From the NCBI RefSeq assembly GCF_900114535.1, contig NZ_FOTK01000011.1:62001-126000 (forward strand): a stretch of DNA of 64,000 bases, written 5' to 3'. Positions 38,033 to 45,980 of the stretch are shown here, one piece after another. The translations under genes and the position numbers were made by a program. The DNA is from Methylobacterium pseudosasicola (GTDB lineage: Bacteria; Pseudomonadota; Alphaproteobacteria; Rhizobiales; Beijerinckiaceae). Positions within the stretch are counted from its first letter, which is position 1, and each line of letters opens with the position of its first letter. The notes under the pieces are model-generated. The model did no database searches. It was not told the DNA's origin and saw only the letters and a program-made list of their open reading frames with translations.

Positions 38033-38149
38033 GCGAATCCCCGGGAAACAGTCGGATACGAACAGCCAGAGGAAACCTTACGTCAAGGCCGTGCCACAAA
38101 ACTTCGTCTTATCGAGACCGGGCAGTTTTTGGTAATTTTTATTATCTAA

Positions 38150-38165
38150 ATCTCTCGCAAGAGAT
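38150..38165. promoter_or_regulatory. Candidate operator palindrome
   Basis: ATCTCT, CGCA, AGAGAT: a perfect 6-bp inverted repeat with a 4-base centre within the AT-rich spacer, about 120 bases upstream of the chemoreceptor start. No regulator family is assigned. Confidence 0.3.
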
Positions 38166-38410
38166 CGATATGCGCGACAACAGAATTCAAAACACGCGCT
38201 AAATTTAACAATTCAGTCCTAATATTGATATCAAGCGATTTACCGCGCCCGGAACAAGCCGGACATATCTTATCGCTCGGTCTGCATAAGACCGCGACAA
38301 GCAAGGCCAAGGGATCTCCGATTTCCGCGTGGAAGACGGTTCTGGCCGTGTCCGGGATTGCACCCGACCCCGCCGCCCGCGGGAGTCGCTCCGGACAGGC
38401 GACCGGACAC

Positions 38411-38442
38411 GAAAACGCCGGCGGTTGCGAGGCCGCCGGCGT
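38411..38442 (-). terminator. Rho-independent terminator of nfuA
   Basis: 10-bp perfect stem (ACGCCGGCGG at 38415-38424 with its complement at 38433-38442), 8-base loop, followed on the minus strand by a short T-run. It starts 27 bases after the nfuA stop. Confidence 0.75.
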
Positions 38443-38468
38443 GGTCCTGGCTGCGTCCAGACTGGTCC

Positions 38469-39035
38469 TCAGACGGCCTGGACCTCGCGGATCTCCGGCA
38501 GGAAGTGCCGGAACAGGTTCTGGACGCCGTGCCGCAGGGTGGCGGTGGAGGAGGGGCAGCCCGAACAGGCGCCCTTCATCTCCAGGTAGACGACGCCTTC
38601 CTTGTAGCCGCGGAAGGTGATGTCGCCGCCGTCACCGGCCACCGCCGGGCGGACCCGGGTCTCCAGCAGGTCCTTGATGGTCACGACCGTGTCGTGGTCG
38701 GCCTCGTCGTAGAACTCATCCTCGCCGCCCTGATCGTCGAGGCCGCCTTCGGCCATCACCGGGGCGCCGGACTGGAAATGCTCCATGATCGCGCCGAGGA
38801 TGGCGGGCTTCACCTGCGCCCATTCCGAGCCGTCCTCCGCCTTGGTGACGGAGACGAAGTCGTGGCCGAAATAGACGCCGGCGACGCCCGGGACGGAAAA
38901 CAGCGCGGAAGCGAGGGGGGAGCGGTTGGCCGTCTCGGCATCCCGCGCCTCGAAGGTGGATTCGGGCAGGACGACGCGGCCGGGGAGGAACTTGAGGGTC
39001 GCCGGGTTCGGCGTGGCTTCGGTCTGGATGAACAT
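38469..39035 (-). CDS. nfuA: NifU-like Fe-S cluster scaffold/carrier (NfuA)
   Basis: Carries and delivers Fe-S clusters. The 188-residue protein has the N-terminal Nfu domain (MFIQTEATPNPATLKFLPG) found in alphaproteobacterial and mitochondrial NFU1, an acidic linker (GGEDEFYDEADHD) and the C-terminal NifU domain with the cluster-binding Cys157-x2-Cys160 in GACSGCPSS. It stands near tsaB, as in many related genomes, here separated by the chemoreceptor gene. ATG 39035 is unambiguous. Confidence 0.95.
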   Translation of the reverse strand: MFIQTEATPNPATLKFLPGRVVLPESTFEARDAETANRSPLASALFSVPGVAGVYFGHDFVSVTKAEDGSEWAQVKPAILGAIMEHFQSGAPVMAEGGLDDQGGEDEFYDEADHDTVVTIKDLLETRVRPAVAGDGGDITFRGYKEGVVYLEMKGACSGCPSSTATLRHGVQNLFRHFLPEIREVQAV

Positions 39036-39192
39036 GGTCGGCGAACTCCGCTGCGCCGGTTCAAGGCCGGCCGGGACAGGCGCCGCAAGGCGCCATCTCC
39101 CATGTGGACCGGCGGTTGGATTTTCTCAACCGTGGCCGGGCGCTTGGAGAGTGGACATTCGCGCCACGCGCCGTCAGGACGGGCCAAACAGG

Positions 39193-39672
39193 ATGCTGAC
39201 GGAGCCGGCGGTGGATGTAACCGGGGATGGGACGCTCGCGCAGGAGTTGCTGAACGACCTGCGGGCCGCGCAGGCCAAGCTGGAGGCCGCCCGCGAGGAT
39301 GCGGCGTCGCTCAAGGTGCTGCTCGCCCTGCGCACGCATCAGCATGACCTGGCTTGGCAGGACGTACAACGTTTGACCGCCGAGTTGGAGGCAACCCGCG
39401 CCAGAACAAGCGCCCTGGAGGTGGATCTGGCCGAGGCGCGGACCAGCGCGGCCTCCGCGGATTCCGTCGCCGAGGCCGACGAGCGCACCGAGGCCGTCCG
39501 GACCGTGCTCGGCGCCGTGCTCGACAGCATCGGCGGCCGCGCCCTCGACCGGCGCCGGTTCCAGGAGATCATCGCCAGGGCCGGGCGCGAGGCGCCGACC
39601 GACGGCCCCGGCGCGGCCCGGCACGCGGTGCTGCTGACCGAGGCGCGGCGGGTTCTGGGCATCCCCGGATAG
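39193..39672 (+). CDS. Hypothetical coiled-coil protein
   Basis: A 159-residue protein not matched to a named family. Residues about 15-95 form a strong predicted coiled coil (AQELLNDLRAAQAKLEAARE, LTAELEATRARTSALEVDL); the rest looks like a small helical domain (VLDSIGGRALDRRRFQEII). No signal peptide or membrane segment is seen. ATG 39193 follows an AGG-rich site; earlier in-frame codons overlap the divergent nfuA gene. Confidence 0.6.
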   Translation: MLTEPAVDVTGDGTLAQELLNDLRAAQAKLEAAREDAASLKVLLALRTHQHDLAWQDVQRLTAELEATRARTSALEVDLAEARTSAASADSVAEADERTEAVRTVLGAVLDSIGGRALDRRRFQEIIARAGREAPTDGPGAARHAVLLTEARRVLGIPG

Positions 39673-39771
39673 GGTGATCGACCGACCAAGACTTCGCAGG
39701 CCGTCAGGGTTAACCGCCCCTTAACCCTACGCTCGCATCCTCGATCCCAGGACGGACAGGAGATCGAACGC

Positions 39772-40167
39772 ATGCAGATCAGCGAGCAGCACGTGCGCGA
39801 ATGCGCCTATTACATCTGGGAGAACGAGGGCCGGATTCACGGTCACGCGGCCGCCCACTGGATCCGCGCCGAAGCCGAGCTGCGCGCCGGCGTCGTGCTG
39901 GCCGACGGCCAGGCCGCCGAGGCCCAGCCCGTCGCCGTGAAGGCCGCCAAGGTCTCGGCGCCGAAGGCTGCCGCCACCAAGACTGCTGCACCGAAGGCCC
40001 CGGCCAAGGCCGCTGCGCCCAAGGCCGCTGCCGCCAAGACCGTGACCCCCAAGGACGCGCTGGCCAAGCCGGCCGCCGCGAAGACGGCCCGGGCCTCGAA
40101 GGCCGCCGTCACGGCCGGCCTCGCCGCCAAGGCAAAGCCGGCCCGCGCCCCGGCCTCGATGCACTGA
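39772..40167 (+). CDS. DUF2934 protein with Ala/Lys/Pro-rich tail
   Basis: A 131-residue protein. Residues 1-40 are a DUF2934 module (VRECAYYIWENEGRIHGHAA, then HWIRAEAEL). The remainder is made of irregular APKAAA/TKTAAPKA-type units, basic and free of aromatic residues, much like the C-terminal tails of histone H1-like proteins. DNA or polyanion binding is therefore possible, by composition only. A good ribosome site (AGGAGATCGAACGC) precedes ATG 39772. Confidence 0.75.
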   Translation: MQISEQHVRECAYYIWENEGRIHGHAAAHWIRAEAELRAGVVLADGQAAEAQPVAVKAAKVSAPKAAATKTAAPKAPAKAAAPKAAAAKTVTPKDALAKPAAAKTARASKAAVTAGLAAKAKPARAPASMH

Positions 40168-40204
40168 GCCGACGGCGCCGCAAGGCGCCGCAACTGCCGT
40201 TTCA

Positions 40205-40245
40205 GGAGCCCGCCCCTTCACCGAGGGGCGGGCTCCTGCCGTTTG
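40205..40245 (+). terminator. Terminator of the DUF2934 gene
   Basis: 13-bp perfect stem AGGAGCCCGCCCC / GGGGCGGGCTCCT (40205-40217 with 40226-40238), 8-base loop, then a weak TGCCGTTT tail. Confidence 0.7.
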
Positions 40246-40332
40246 TACCCCTTGAGACGGACCGGAACAGGCCGCTCCCGCCATCGTTGTTCGGCCGAAT
40301 GCGTACGCCGTGCGCCGCAACAGGGGCCCGTG

Positions 40333-40998
40333 ATGCGCGCCGTGATTTTCGACATCGATGGAACGCTGCTCGACAGCGTCGACCTGCACGCCCGGGCCTG
40401 GGTCGAGGCGTTCAAGCATTTCGGCGTCGAGACCGACGAGGCGAAGGTCCGCAGCCAGATCGGCAAGGGCGGCGACGAGCTGATGCCGGTCTTCCTGCCG
40501 GAAGAGCGCATCAAGCGCGAGGGCAAGGAGATCGAGAGCTTCCGCTCCGATCTGTTCCAGAAGAAATATCTGCCCGAAGTCCGGCCGTTCCCGGGGGTTC
40601 GGCCGCTATTCGAGCGGATCCGCGAATCGGGCCTGAAGATCGCCCTGGCCTCCTCGGGCAAGGGCCCCGAGGTCGAGCGCTATCAGGAGATTCTGGGCAT
40701 CGCCGATCTCGTCGATGTCGTCACCAGCTCGGACGACGCGGATCGCTCGAAGCCTCATCCCGATATCTTCGAAGCCGCGGTCAAGAAACTCGAAGGCCTC
40801 GACAAGGACGACATGATCGTCATCGGCGATACGCCTTACGACGCCGAAGCGGCGTCGAAGGCGGGCCTGCGCACCATCGGCATGCTCTGCGGCGGTTTTC
40901 CGGAGGCCGATCTGTCTGCGGCGGGCTGCATCGCGATCTACCGCGATCCGCAGGATCTCCTCGACGGATTCGATCAATCCCTGCTCGCCACTGGGTGA
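40333..40998 (+). CDS. HAD-family hydrolase (phosphoglycolate/beta-PGM-like)
   Basis: A 221-residue HAD phosphatase with motif I VIFDIDGTLLDS (Asp nucleophile and DxD), motif II ALASSGK, Lys of motif III in RSKPHPD and motif IV VIGDTPYDAEAA. A helical C1 cap lies between motifs I and II. Related proteins dephosphorylate phosphoglycolate or sugar phosphates; the substrate is not predictable here. ATG 40333 starts right before motif I. The upstream frame to 40243 has no features. Confidence 0.88.
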   Translation: MRAVIFDIDGTLLDSVDLHARAWVEAFKHFGVETDEAKVRSQIGKGGDELMPVFLPEERIKREGKEIESFRSDLFQKKYLPEVRPFPGVRPLFERIRESGLKIALASSGKGPEVERYQEILGIADLVDVVTSSDDADRSKPHPDIFEAAVKKLEGLDKDDMIVIGDTPYDAEAASKAGLRTIGMLCGGFPEADLSAAGCIAIYRDPQDLLDGFDQSLLATG

Positions 40999-41188
40999 CG
41001 GACAGCAAAAGCAAGCCCTTTCGGAGGTCGGCCCCGAATCCTCCACGGTTTCCCGCAGGCTGTGTTGCAGCGCGGTGACGGCGCATGATGCCGGCTACGT
41101 AAAAGTGCGAATGGGGCTGGCGCGGTGGGTCCGGAAGGCGTAGCCACCCGCCCGCCATCTGGAACGTCTCAAAGCACGAGCGCCGCGC

Positions 41189-41395
41189 ATGCCCCAGACT
41201 CACCAGGCCAGCCCTGCACCGCGTTACGTGCCGGTGGCCAAGCCCTTGGCCGAACAGATCGCCGAGGCGATCGATTGCCGGTCGACCCCGCTCAGCCAGC
41301 TTCTGCGGCTGATGGCGGCCCTGAACGCCGAGGGCGGCAACGAGGTGCTCCGCCACAAGCTCCGCGCGCGGATCGGCGCCCCGCTCGACGCCTAA
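41189..41395 (+). CDS. Small hypothetical protein
   Basis: A 68-residue frame with regular helical pattern (KPLAEQIAEAIDC, LSQLLRLMAALNAEGGNEVLRHKLRARIG) and no low-complexity bias, which favours real coding. The family is unrecognised. It stands alone between the HAD gene and a minus-strand secreted protein. Confidence 0.45.
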   Translation: MPQTHQASPAPRYVPVAKPLAEQIAEAIDCRSTPLSQLLRLMAALNAEGGNEVLRHKLRARIGAPLDA

Positions 41396-41417
41396 GCGCA
41401 CAACGACCGGCGGCGCG

Positions 41418-41714
41418 TCAGCGCCGCCGATGTCGGTGATGCGTCCGCTTCGCGACGGGCTTCTCCGGCGAGGCCGCGGCCTGCGTGGTTCGGGCCATGC
41501 AGGCGAAGTAGATCTGCCGCCCGATATCCTCGAGTTCCAGTCCCTTGGGATTGGGTGCGGAAAACACCTTGGCGCGGGCCTCGTTCCGGCAGGCTGCGTC
41601 TTCGGGGCTGCGGATCGGCGGCTCGGCCCGGACCGGCGCGCTGCCGAGTAACACCATGAGGATTGCAGCCGATACCAATGCGGGGACCCGCGTCCTGGCC
41701 GGGATACTCAACAT
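41418..41714 (-). CDS. Small secreted hypothetical protein
   Basis: A 98-residue protein with a signal peptide (VPALVSAAILMVLLGSAPVRA, cleavage at ARA/EPP region) and a short mature part with two Cys (AACRNEA, YFACMAR) that could form a disulphide, ending in a basic KRTHHRHRRR tail. No family recognised. Confidence 0.6.
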   Translation of the reverse strand: MLSIPARTRVPALVSAAILMVLLGSAPVRAEPPIRSPEDAACRNEARAKVFSAPNPKGLELEDIGRQIYFACMARTTQAAASPEKPVAKRTHHRHRRR

Positions 41715-41831
41715 ACCGGGGCGTATTCCTCGTGGGATCGAGCCGCCGAGATAGTGCGGATCGCCCTGCCGTGAAGCTTCGTCAGACTGCTGGCCTCGGC
41801 CGCAAGACGGCGTCCGTGAGCCTTCACGCCC

Positions 41832-42113
41832 CTACGGCACGACCCATAGGCAGCGGCCGGCACCCGTAATCGTCATGCATTCATAGGGGGCGCCCCCGAT
41901 CAGCGCCCGCTGCTCTACAGTGCCGATCTCGGCCTTCGGGATCTGGCGGCACCCGGCCTCCGGCGCATCGCGGGCCGACCCGGTCGCGGCGTCGATCCGG
42001 CGCGCGGCGATCAGCGTGTCGCAGGCGGTGATCGTGGTGCGATCCTGCGCCGAGGCGTGCGTCGCCCCCAGCAGAACGAGCGGCAGCGCCGCCAGCAGGG
42101 TTCCAGACCGCAT
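41832..42113 (-). CDS. Small Cys-containing secreted protein
   Basis: A 93-residue exported protein: signal MRSGTLLAALPLVLLGATHASA, then a mature domain with four Cys (ITACDT, AGCRQI, YECMTI, GRCLWV), probably two disulphides. ATG 42113 is preceded by GAGGAAGCG, which decides the start over an upstream in-frame codon at 42161. It resembles many small Hyphomicrobiales periplasmic proteins, without a named domain. Confidence 0.65.
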   Translation of the reverse strand: MRSGTLLAALPLVLLGATHASAQDRTTITACDTLIAARRIDAATGSARDAPEAGCRQIPKAEIGTVEQRALIGGAPYECMTITGAGRCLWVVP

Positions 42114-42367
42114 CGCTTCCTCGCCGTTCGCGTCGCCGTCTTGAAGGACGACCGGGCACACCGCGCCTCATGCAAGACGGCGGCAGCTCTCAACCCGCAT
42201 CGGTCGGGGAGGGTTGCGCAACGGTTTGTCGAGCGTGGTCAGAGCTCAAGAGGCTCCTGCGCCCTCGGATCGAAGGATCGGTGCCCTCCGAACGACAACG
42301 CCGCCCGCCTCGGGGGCGGACGGCGTTCGAGCGCTCGATGGATGCGCGCCGGGGCCGGCGCGGCGCC

Positions 42368-42742
42368 TCAGCGCTTGGCTTTCGCCTTACGGGCGGCGTA
42401 GCGGGCGTCGCGCTGCGCCTTCTTCAAAGCGAGTTCGGCAGACTTGCGCTCTTGCGCGGCAGCGAGTTCGGCGGCTTCGCGGGCGAGGCGCGCAGCGAGT
42501 TCGGCCTCCTCGCGCAGACGCTTCTCCTCGGCGGCCTTCCGCTCGGCGGCAATCCGGGCGGCCTCGCGCTCGCGGGCGCGCTCTTCACGGGCCTGGGCGA
42601 TCTCGGCCCGGGCCTTCGCCTTGGCGATCACCTCGGGATCGTCGGCCGGCGGGCGGGCCTTGAACTTCGCCAGCAGGGCGGCTTTGGCGTTCTGCGAATG
42701 CTGGCGGCGGTCGTCGAAATTCCGGTAGTCGAATGCGCTCAT
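42368..42742 (-). CDS. Charged coiled-coil protein (DUF6481-like)
   Basis: A 124-residue, highly charged protein that is almost entirely helix: after MSAFDYRNFDDRRQHSQNAK comes an Ala/Arg/Glu-rich coiled coil (AREERAREREAARIAAERK) ending in a Lys/Arg tail. The N-terminal FxDRxxxxxxAKxALLxKF element matches proteins classed as DUF6481. No signal peptide, so cytoplasmic. ATG 42742 begins the conserved part; the open frame extends 20 codons upstream. Function unknown. Confidence 0.65.
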   Translation of the reverse strand: MSAFDYRNFDDRRQHSQNAKAALLAKFKARPPADDPEVIAKAKARAEIAQAREERAREREAARIAAERKAAEEKRLREEAELAARLAREAAELAAAQERKSAELALKKAQRDARYAARKAKAKR

Positions 42743-42816
42743 CTGACCTTTCTCGGTTGGTACGTCACGCGTTTCGCGGGGACGACCGGCGACGCCGGCC
42801 ACGTACGGAGACTACG

Positions 42817-42921
42817 GGTTCCAGGACCGTCCCCGGGCCCTGGAACCGCACCGATCCATCGGCAATACCGATGGTCCGACCCGAGCGCTCGGGCCACGCA
42901 AAAGCGTTCGGGTCGGACCAT
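42817..42921. repeat. Paired intergenic hairpins
   Basis: First hairpin: GGTTCCAGG (42817-42825) with CCTGGAACC (42839-42847). Second: ATGGTCCGACCC (42871-42882) with its exact complement GGGTCGGACCAT (42910-42921), and further imperfect pairing inward. The two form a compound intergenic palindrome downstream of nothing obvious and upstream of the ureide operon. Confidence 0.75.
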
Positions 42922-43179
42922 GTCTGATAAAAACGGGACAGCCCTTAGACCCAGCCCGCCCCAAGACGCAATCGGGTCTGCGTGCTGAGGTGGCCGCCAA
43001 AGCGACAATCCACGGCGACTCTGTAAAAGATTTGCCCGACGATGCCGAAAAACCTCAAACCGACGATGGGACGCGGCGATCTCGAACCGAATGTCGCCGG
43101 TTGCCGGGTGGGCCGAGCCGCAGGCTCGATCGAATACACAATAGCTAGGTCGCAACCTTCGCTGCGGCAAGGCCGGTGG

Positions 43180-43197
43180 TGCGGCATCAATGCCGCA
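43180..43197. promoter_or_regulatory. Candidate operator of the ureide operon
   Basis: Perfect palindrome TGCGGCAT, CA, ATGCCGCA, 53 bases before the ureidoglycolate lyase start and in a gene-free spacer. The length and spacing suit a dimeric repressor, but no regulator gene is adjacent to identify it. Confidence 0.4.
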
Positions 43198-43250
43198 TCG
43201 TCTCGTCGCCGGGATGCCGGCACCCCGAACCGATGGCGCCAGGAGCCTCG

Positions 43251-43769
43251 ATGCGCACGATCACGATTGCCGAGATGACGACTGAGGCTTTCGCGCCCTA
43301 CGGCGACCTCCTGCGCGCTCCGGCGACGCCGCCGCGCCAGGATCAGGCCGGGACGATGCAGAACACCCGGCCGGCGGCGCGCGCCAATCTCGCGCTGATC
43401 CACAGCGAGCCGATGGACCAGTTGATGCCCTTGCGCCGTCTGGAGCGGCACCTGCATTCCAACCAAGCCTTCCTGCCGCTCGCGGTCGAGGCCTACGTGG
43501 TGGTCGTAGCCCCGGATCGCGACGGCAGGCCCGACGAAGCTCGGATCCAGGCGTTCCGGGTTCCGGGCCATGCCGGCATCAATTATCGCGCGGGCGCTTG
43601 GCACGCGCACATGATGACCCTGCAAGCGCCGGGGACCTTCGCCATGATCGTTCACGAGGACGGCACCGAGGCCGATTGTGACTTCGCGGCGATCGCTCCG
43701 CTGACGGTGGTTCTCCCGCAATCTGCTCAAGAAAACGGCAGACGCCTCCGCGACTTGGAATCGCTCTGA
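43251..43769 (+). CDS. Ureidoglycolate lyase (AllA family)
   Basis: A 172-residue cupin-like enzyme that cleaves ureidoglycolate to glyoxylate and urea, the last step of one allantoin pathway. Family marks are EAFAPYGDLL near the start, HSNQAFLPLA (about 84-93), and the strongly conserved NYRAGAWHAHMMTL (about 112-125) which carries the active-site histidines. ATG 43251 follows AGGAG. It heads a same-strand cluster of amidohydrolase and transporter genes, which supports ureide catabolism as the theme. No other allantoin gene (allantoinase, allantoicase) is in the window. Confidence 0.88.
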   Translation: MRTITIAEMTTEAFAPYGDLLRAPATPPRQDQAGTMQNTRPAARANLALIHSEPMDQLMPLRRLERHLHSNQAFLPLAVEAYVVVVAPDRDGRPDEARIQAFRVPGHAGINYRAGAWHAHMMTLQAPGTFAMIVHEDGTEADCDFAAIAPLTVVLPQSAQENGRRLRDLESL

Positions 43770-43901
43770 TCAGCGGGAGTATGTGCCCAGGAATTGAGCA
43801 GCACGGATCTGGTGATGCGCCGGGCCGTCGAGCGGACTCGGCACGATGCCTGCAACCCGGAACAGGAGCTGGCTGCCTGGAAGGCCGGCGCGAGGAATGC
43901 G

Positions 43902-44096
43902 ATGCCTGAGACGCCCCCGCCCTTCGACCCGGATGCCTACGCGGCGGTGGCGGCGCCGCTGCTCGGCCTCGACATCGATCCGGCCTGGATGCAGCCGATC
44001 ACCGCGAACCTCCGCGTCCTCGCTGCAGCGGCCGAGCTCGTCGCGGACTTCCCGCTCCCCGACGCAGTCGAGGCGGCGCCGAGGTTCGAGGCATGA
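43902..44096 (+). CDS. AtzG/HpxX-like small subunit (DUF4089)
   Basis: A 64-residue helical protein: FDPDAYAAVAAPLLGLDIDP is followed by WMQPITANLRVLAAAAELV and FPLPDAVEAAP, the pattern of DUF4089/AtzG, the small partner required to stabilise the AtzE amidase. ATG 43902 has GAGGAA just upstream; the open frame before it is unrelated. Its stop overlaps the next start by four bases (ATGA), so the two are translationally coupled, as expected for subunits of one complex. Confidence 0.85.
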   Translation: MPETPPPFDPDAYAAVAAPLLGLDIDPAWMQPITANLRVLAAAAELVADFPLPDAVEAAPRFEA

Positions 44097-45490
44097 GCGT
44101 GCCGGCCACCTCCGACGCCGCGACGATCGCCGCCGCCGTCTCCGAAGGCCGCGCGAGCGCCCGCGAGACCGTGGCGTCCACCCTCGACCGGATCGCCCGG
44201 ATTGACGGCCGCGTCGGCGCCTTCACGGACGTGCTGAGCGAACGAGCGCTGGCCCGAGCCGAGGCTCTCGATGCCGCCATCGCCCGCGGCGAGGCCGTCG
44301 GCCCGCTCGCCGGCGTGCCCTTCGCGGTGAAGAACCTGATCGACATCGCCGGCCTGCCGACCCGGGCCGGCTCGAAGATCAACCGGGACCACCCCCCAGC
44401 CTCCCGCGACGGCACCGTGGTGCGGCGCCTGGAGGCCGCCGGAGCGATCCTGGTCGGCGCGCTCAACATGGGCGAATACGCCTACGACTTCACCGGCGAG
44501 AACGTCCACGACGGCGACGCCCACAACCCCCACGCTCTCGACCACATGACCGGCGGCTCCTCCGGCGGGTCAGGCGCGGCGGTCGCCGCCGGCCTGGTGC
44601 CGCTGACGCTCGGCTCCGACACCAACGGCTCGATCCGGGTGCCGGCGGCCTTCTGCGGCTGCTTCGGGATGAAGCCGACCTACGGCCGGATCAGCCGGGC
44701 CGGCAGCTTCCCGTTCGTCGGCAGCCTCGACCATCTCGGGCCGATGGCTCGCAGCGTCACCGATCTCGCTTTGGCCTACGACGCGATGCAAGGCCCCGAC
44801 CCGGAGGATCCGGTCGCCACCACCCGGGCGCCCGAGCCCGCCGCCCCGGGCCTCGAATCCGGGATCGGCAATCTTCGCATCGCGGTAGCGGGAGGCTACT
44901 TCGCCCGGGGCGGCGACCCGGAGGCCTTCTCTGCCGTCGCCCGCGTCGCCGACGCGCTCGGGGCGAGCGGCACCGTCGAACTCCCGGAGGCCCACCGGGC
45001 GCGGGCCGCGGCCTACCTGATCACCGCAGCCGAGGGCGCGACCCTGCACCTCGACCGCCTGCGCACCCGGCCGCGCGACTTCGACCCGGCGGTGCGGGAC
45101 CGGCTGATCGCCGGGGCAATGATCCCGGCGCCCTTCGTCGAGCGCGCCCAGCGCTTCCGCCGCTGGTATCGCGACGCGGTGCTGAAGCTGTTCGACGGCA
45201 TCGACGTGATCCTGGCTCCGGCGACGCCCTGCCGGGCGCCGAAGGGCGGCCAGACCCACTTCGTCCTCGACGGCGTGACCCTGCCGGTGCGGGCCAATAT
45301 CGGCCTATTCACCCAGCCGATCTCGTTCATCGGCCTGCCGGTGGTGGCCGTGCCGGTGCGGCTCGATGCCGGGCTGCCGCTCGGCGTCCAGGTCATCGCC
45401 GCGCCCTGGCGGGAGGACCTGGCCCTGCGCGTGGCGCGCCAGCTCGAACGGGACGGGATCTGCACGGCGCCCGTGGCGGAGATCGCCTGA
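44093..45490 (+). CDS. AtzE/HpxY-family amidohydrolase
   Basis: A 465-residue amidase-signature enzyme. The Ser-cisSer-Lys triad is visible as Lys80 (FAVKNLID), cis-Ser156 (TGGSSGGS) and nucleophile Ser180 (SDTNGSIR). It closely fits AtzE (1-carboxybiuret hydrolase of cyanuric acid degradation) and HpxY of oxalurate catabolism, both of which need a small DUF4089 partner, encoded immediately upstream. The natural substrate here may be oxalurate, an allophanate-like ureide or carboxybiuret; context with ureidoglycolate lyase favours a purine-derived ureide (inference). The stop overlaps the next gene by one base. Confidence 0.88.
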   Translation: MSVPATSDAATIAAAVSEGRASARETVASTLDRIARIDGRVGAFTDVLSERALARAEALDAAIARGEAVGPLAGVPFAVKNLIDIAGLPTRAGSKINRDHPPASRDGTVVRRLEAAGAILVGALNMGEYAYDFTGENVHDGDAHNPHALDHMTGGSSGGSGAAVAAGLVPLTLGSDTNGSIRVPAAFCGCFGMKPTYGRISRAGSFPFVGSLDHLGPMARSVTDLALAYDAMQGPDPEDPVATTRAPEPAAPGLESGIGNLRIAVAGGYFARGGDPEAFSAVARVADALGASGTVELPEAHRARAAAYLITAAEGATLHLDRLRTRPRDFDPAVRDRLIAGAMIPAPFVERAQRFRRWYRDAVLKLFDGIDVILAPATPCRAPKGGQTHFVLDGVTLPVRANIGLFTQPISFIGLPVVAVPVRLDAGLPLGVQVIAAPWREDLALRVARQLERDGICTAPVAEIA

Positions 45491-45873
45491 TGGTCATCGA
45501 CGATCCCACCGTGAAGGCCGAGGTCGAGGCCGCGTTCCGGGCCTACGAAGTCGCGCTCACCACCAACGATGTCGCCACCCTGGAGGCCCTGTTCCGGGAC
45601 GATCCCCGGACCATCCGGTACGGGGCCGGCGAGAACCTCTACGGCATGGACGCGATCCGGGCCTTCCGGCGCGCCCGCTCACCCGTGGGCCTGGAGCGGG
45701 TCTTGGCCCGGACGGTGATCACCACCTACGGGCGCGACTTCGCCACCGCGATGACCCTGTTCACCCGGGACAACGCCCCCGGCAAGACCGGCCGCCAGAG
45801 CCAGACCTGGGTGCGCTTCCCGGAAGGCTGGCGGGTGGTGGCTGCCCATGTGAGCCTGATCGCGGCGGACTAG
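45490..45873 (+). CDS. AtzH/HpxZ-like protein (DUF3225)
   Basis: A 127-residue SnoaL/NTF2-like fold protein: [39 protein letters not shown], then [19 protein letters not shown] and [20 protein letters not shown], which is the DUF3225 pattern. In Pseudomonas sp. ADP the homologous AtzH hydrolyses 1,3-dicarboxyurea, the unstable product of AtzE; in Klebsiella the homologue HpxZ belongs to the oxalurate locus. Directly coupled to the AtzE-like gene, completing a G-E-H (X-Y-Z) triad. Confidence 0.86.
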   Translation: MVIDDPTVKAEVEAAFRAYEVALTTNDVATLEALFRDDPRTIRYGAGENLYGMDAIRAFRRARSPVGLERVLARTVITTYGRDFATAMTLFTRDNAPGKTGRQSQTWVRFPEGWRVVAAHVSLIAAD

Positions 45874-45980
45874 CTTTCCCCTGCCCGTGCATGGACCGGG
45901 ACCGGTTGGCCGCGGGCTTGCATACGGTCGAGCGTATTCCGGGCCCGCCCTCCCGGACCAACGCGAGTCCCCGAACCGAT

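Larger units (their letters stand above)
38033..38468. other. AT-rich regulatory spacer upstream of the chemoreceptor
   Basis: No gene is supported. From about 38102 to 38260 the DNA is strikingly AT-rich for this window and contains a perfect interrupted palindrome at 38150-38165. It probably holds the promoter and operators of the minus-strand chemoreceptor. The nfuA terminator lies at its right end. Confidence 0.6.
42743..43250. other. Repeat-bearing spacer before the ureide operon
   Basis: About 500 bases with no supported gene. It contains two intergenic hairpins (listed separately) and, nearer the operon, a perfect 18-bp palindrome at 43180-43197 that may be an operator. A minus-strand frame here reads through the repeats and is dismissed. 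Confidence 0.55.

Noticed and set aside
38225..38620. Plus-strand frame across the nfuA terminator
   Set aside because: Reads through a terminator hairpin and into nfuA antisense; composition not protein-like.
42739..43170. Minus-strand 143-codon frame in the repeat region
   Set aside because: It translates the two palindromes; the repeated VRPER peptides arise from the inverted repeat arms, not from a gene.
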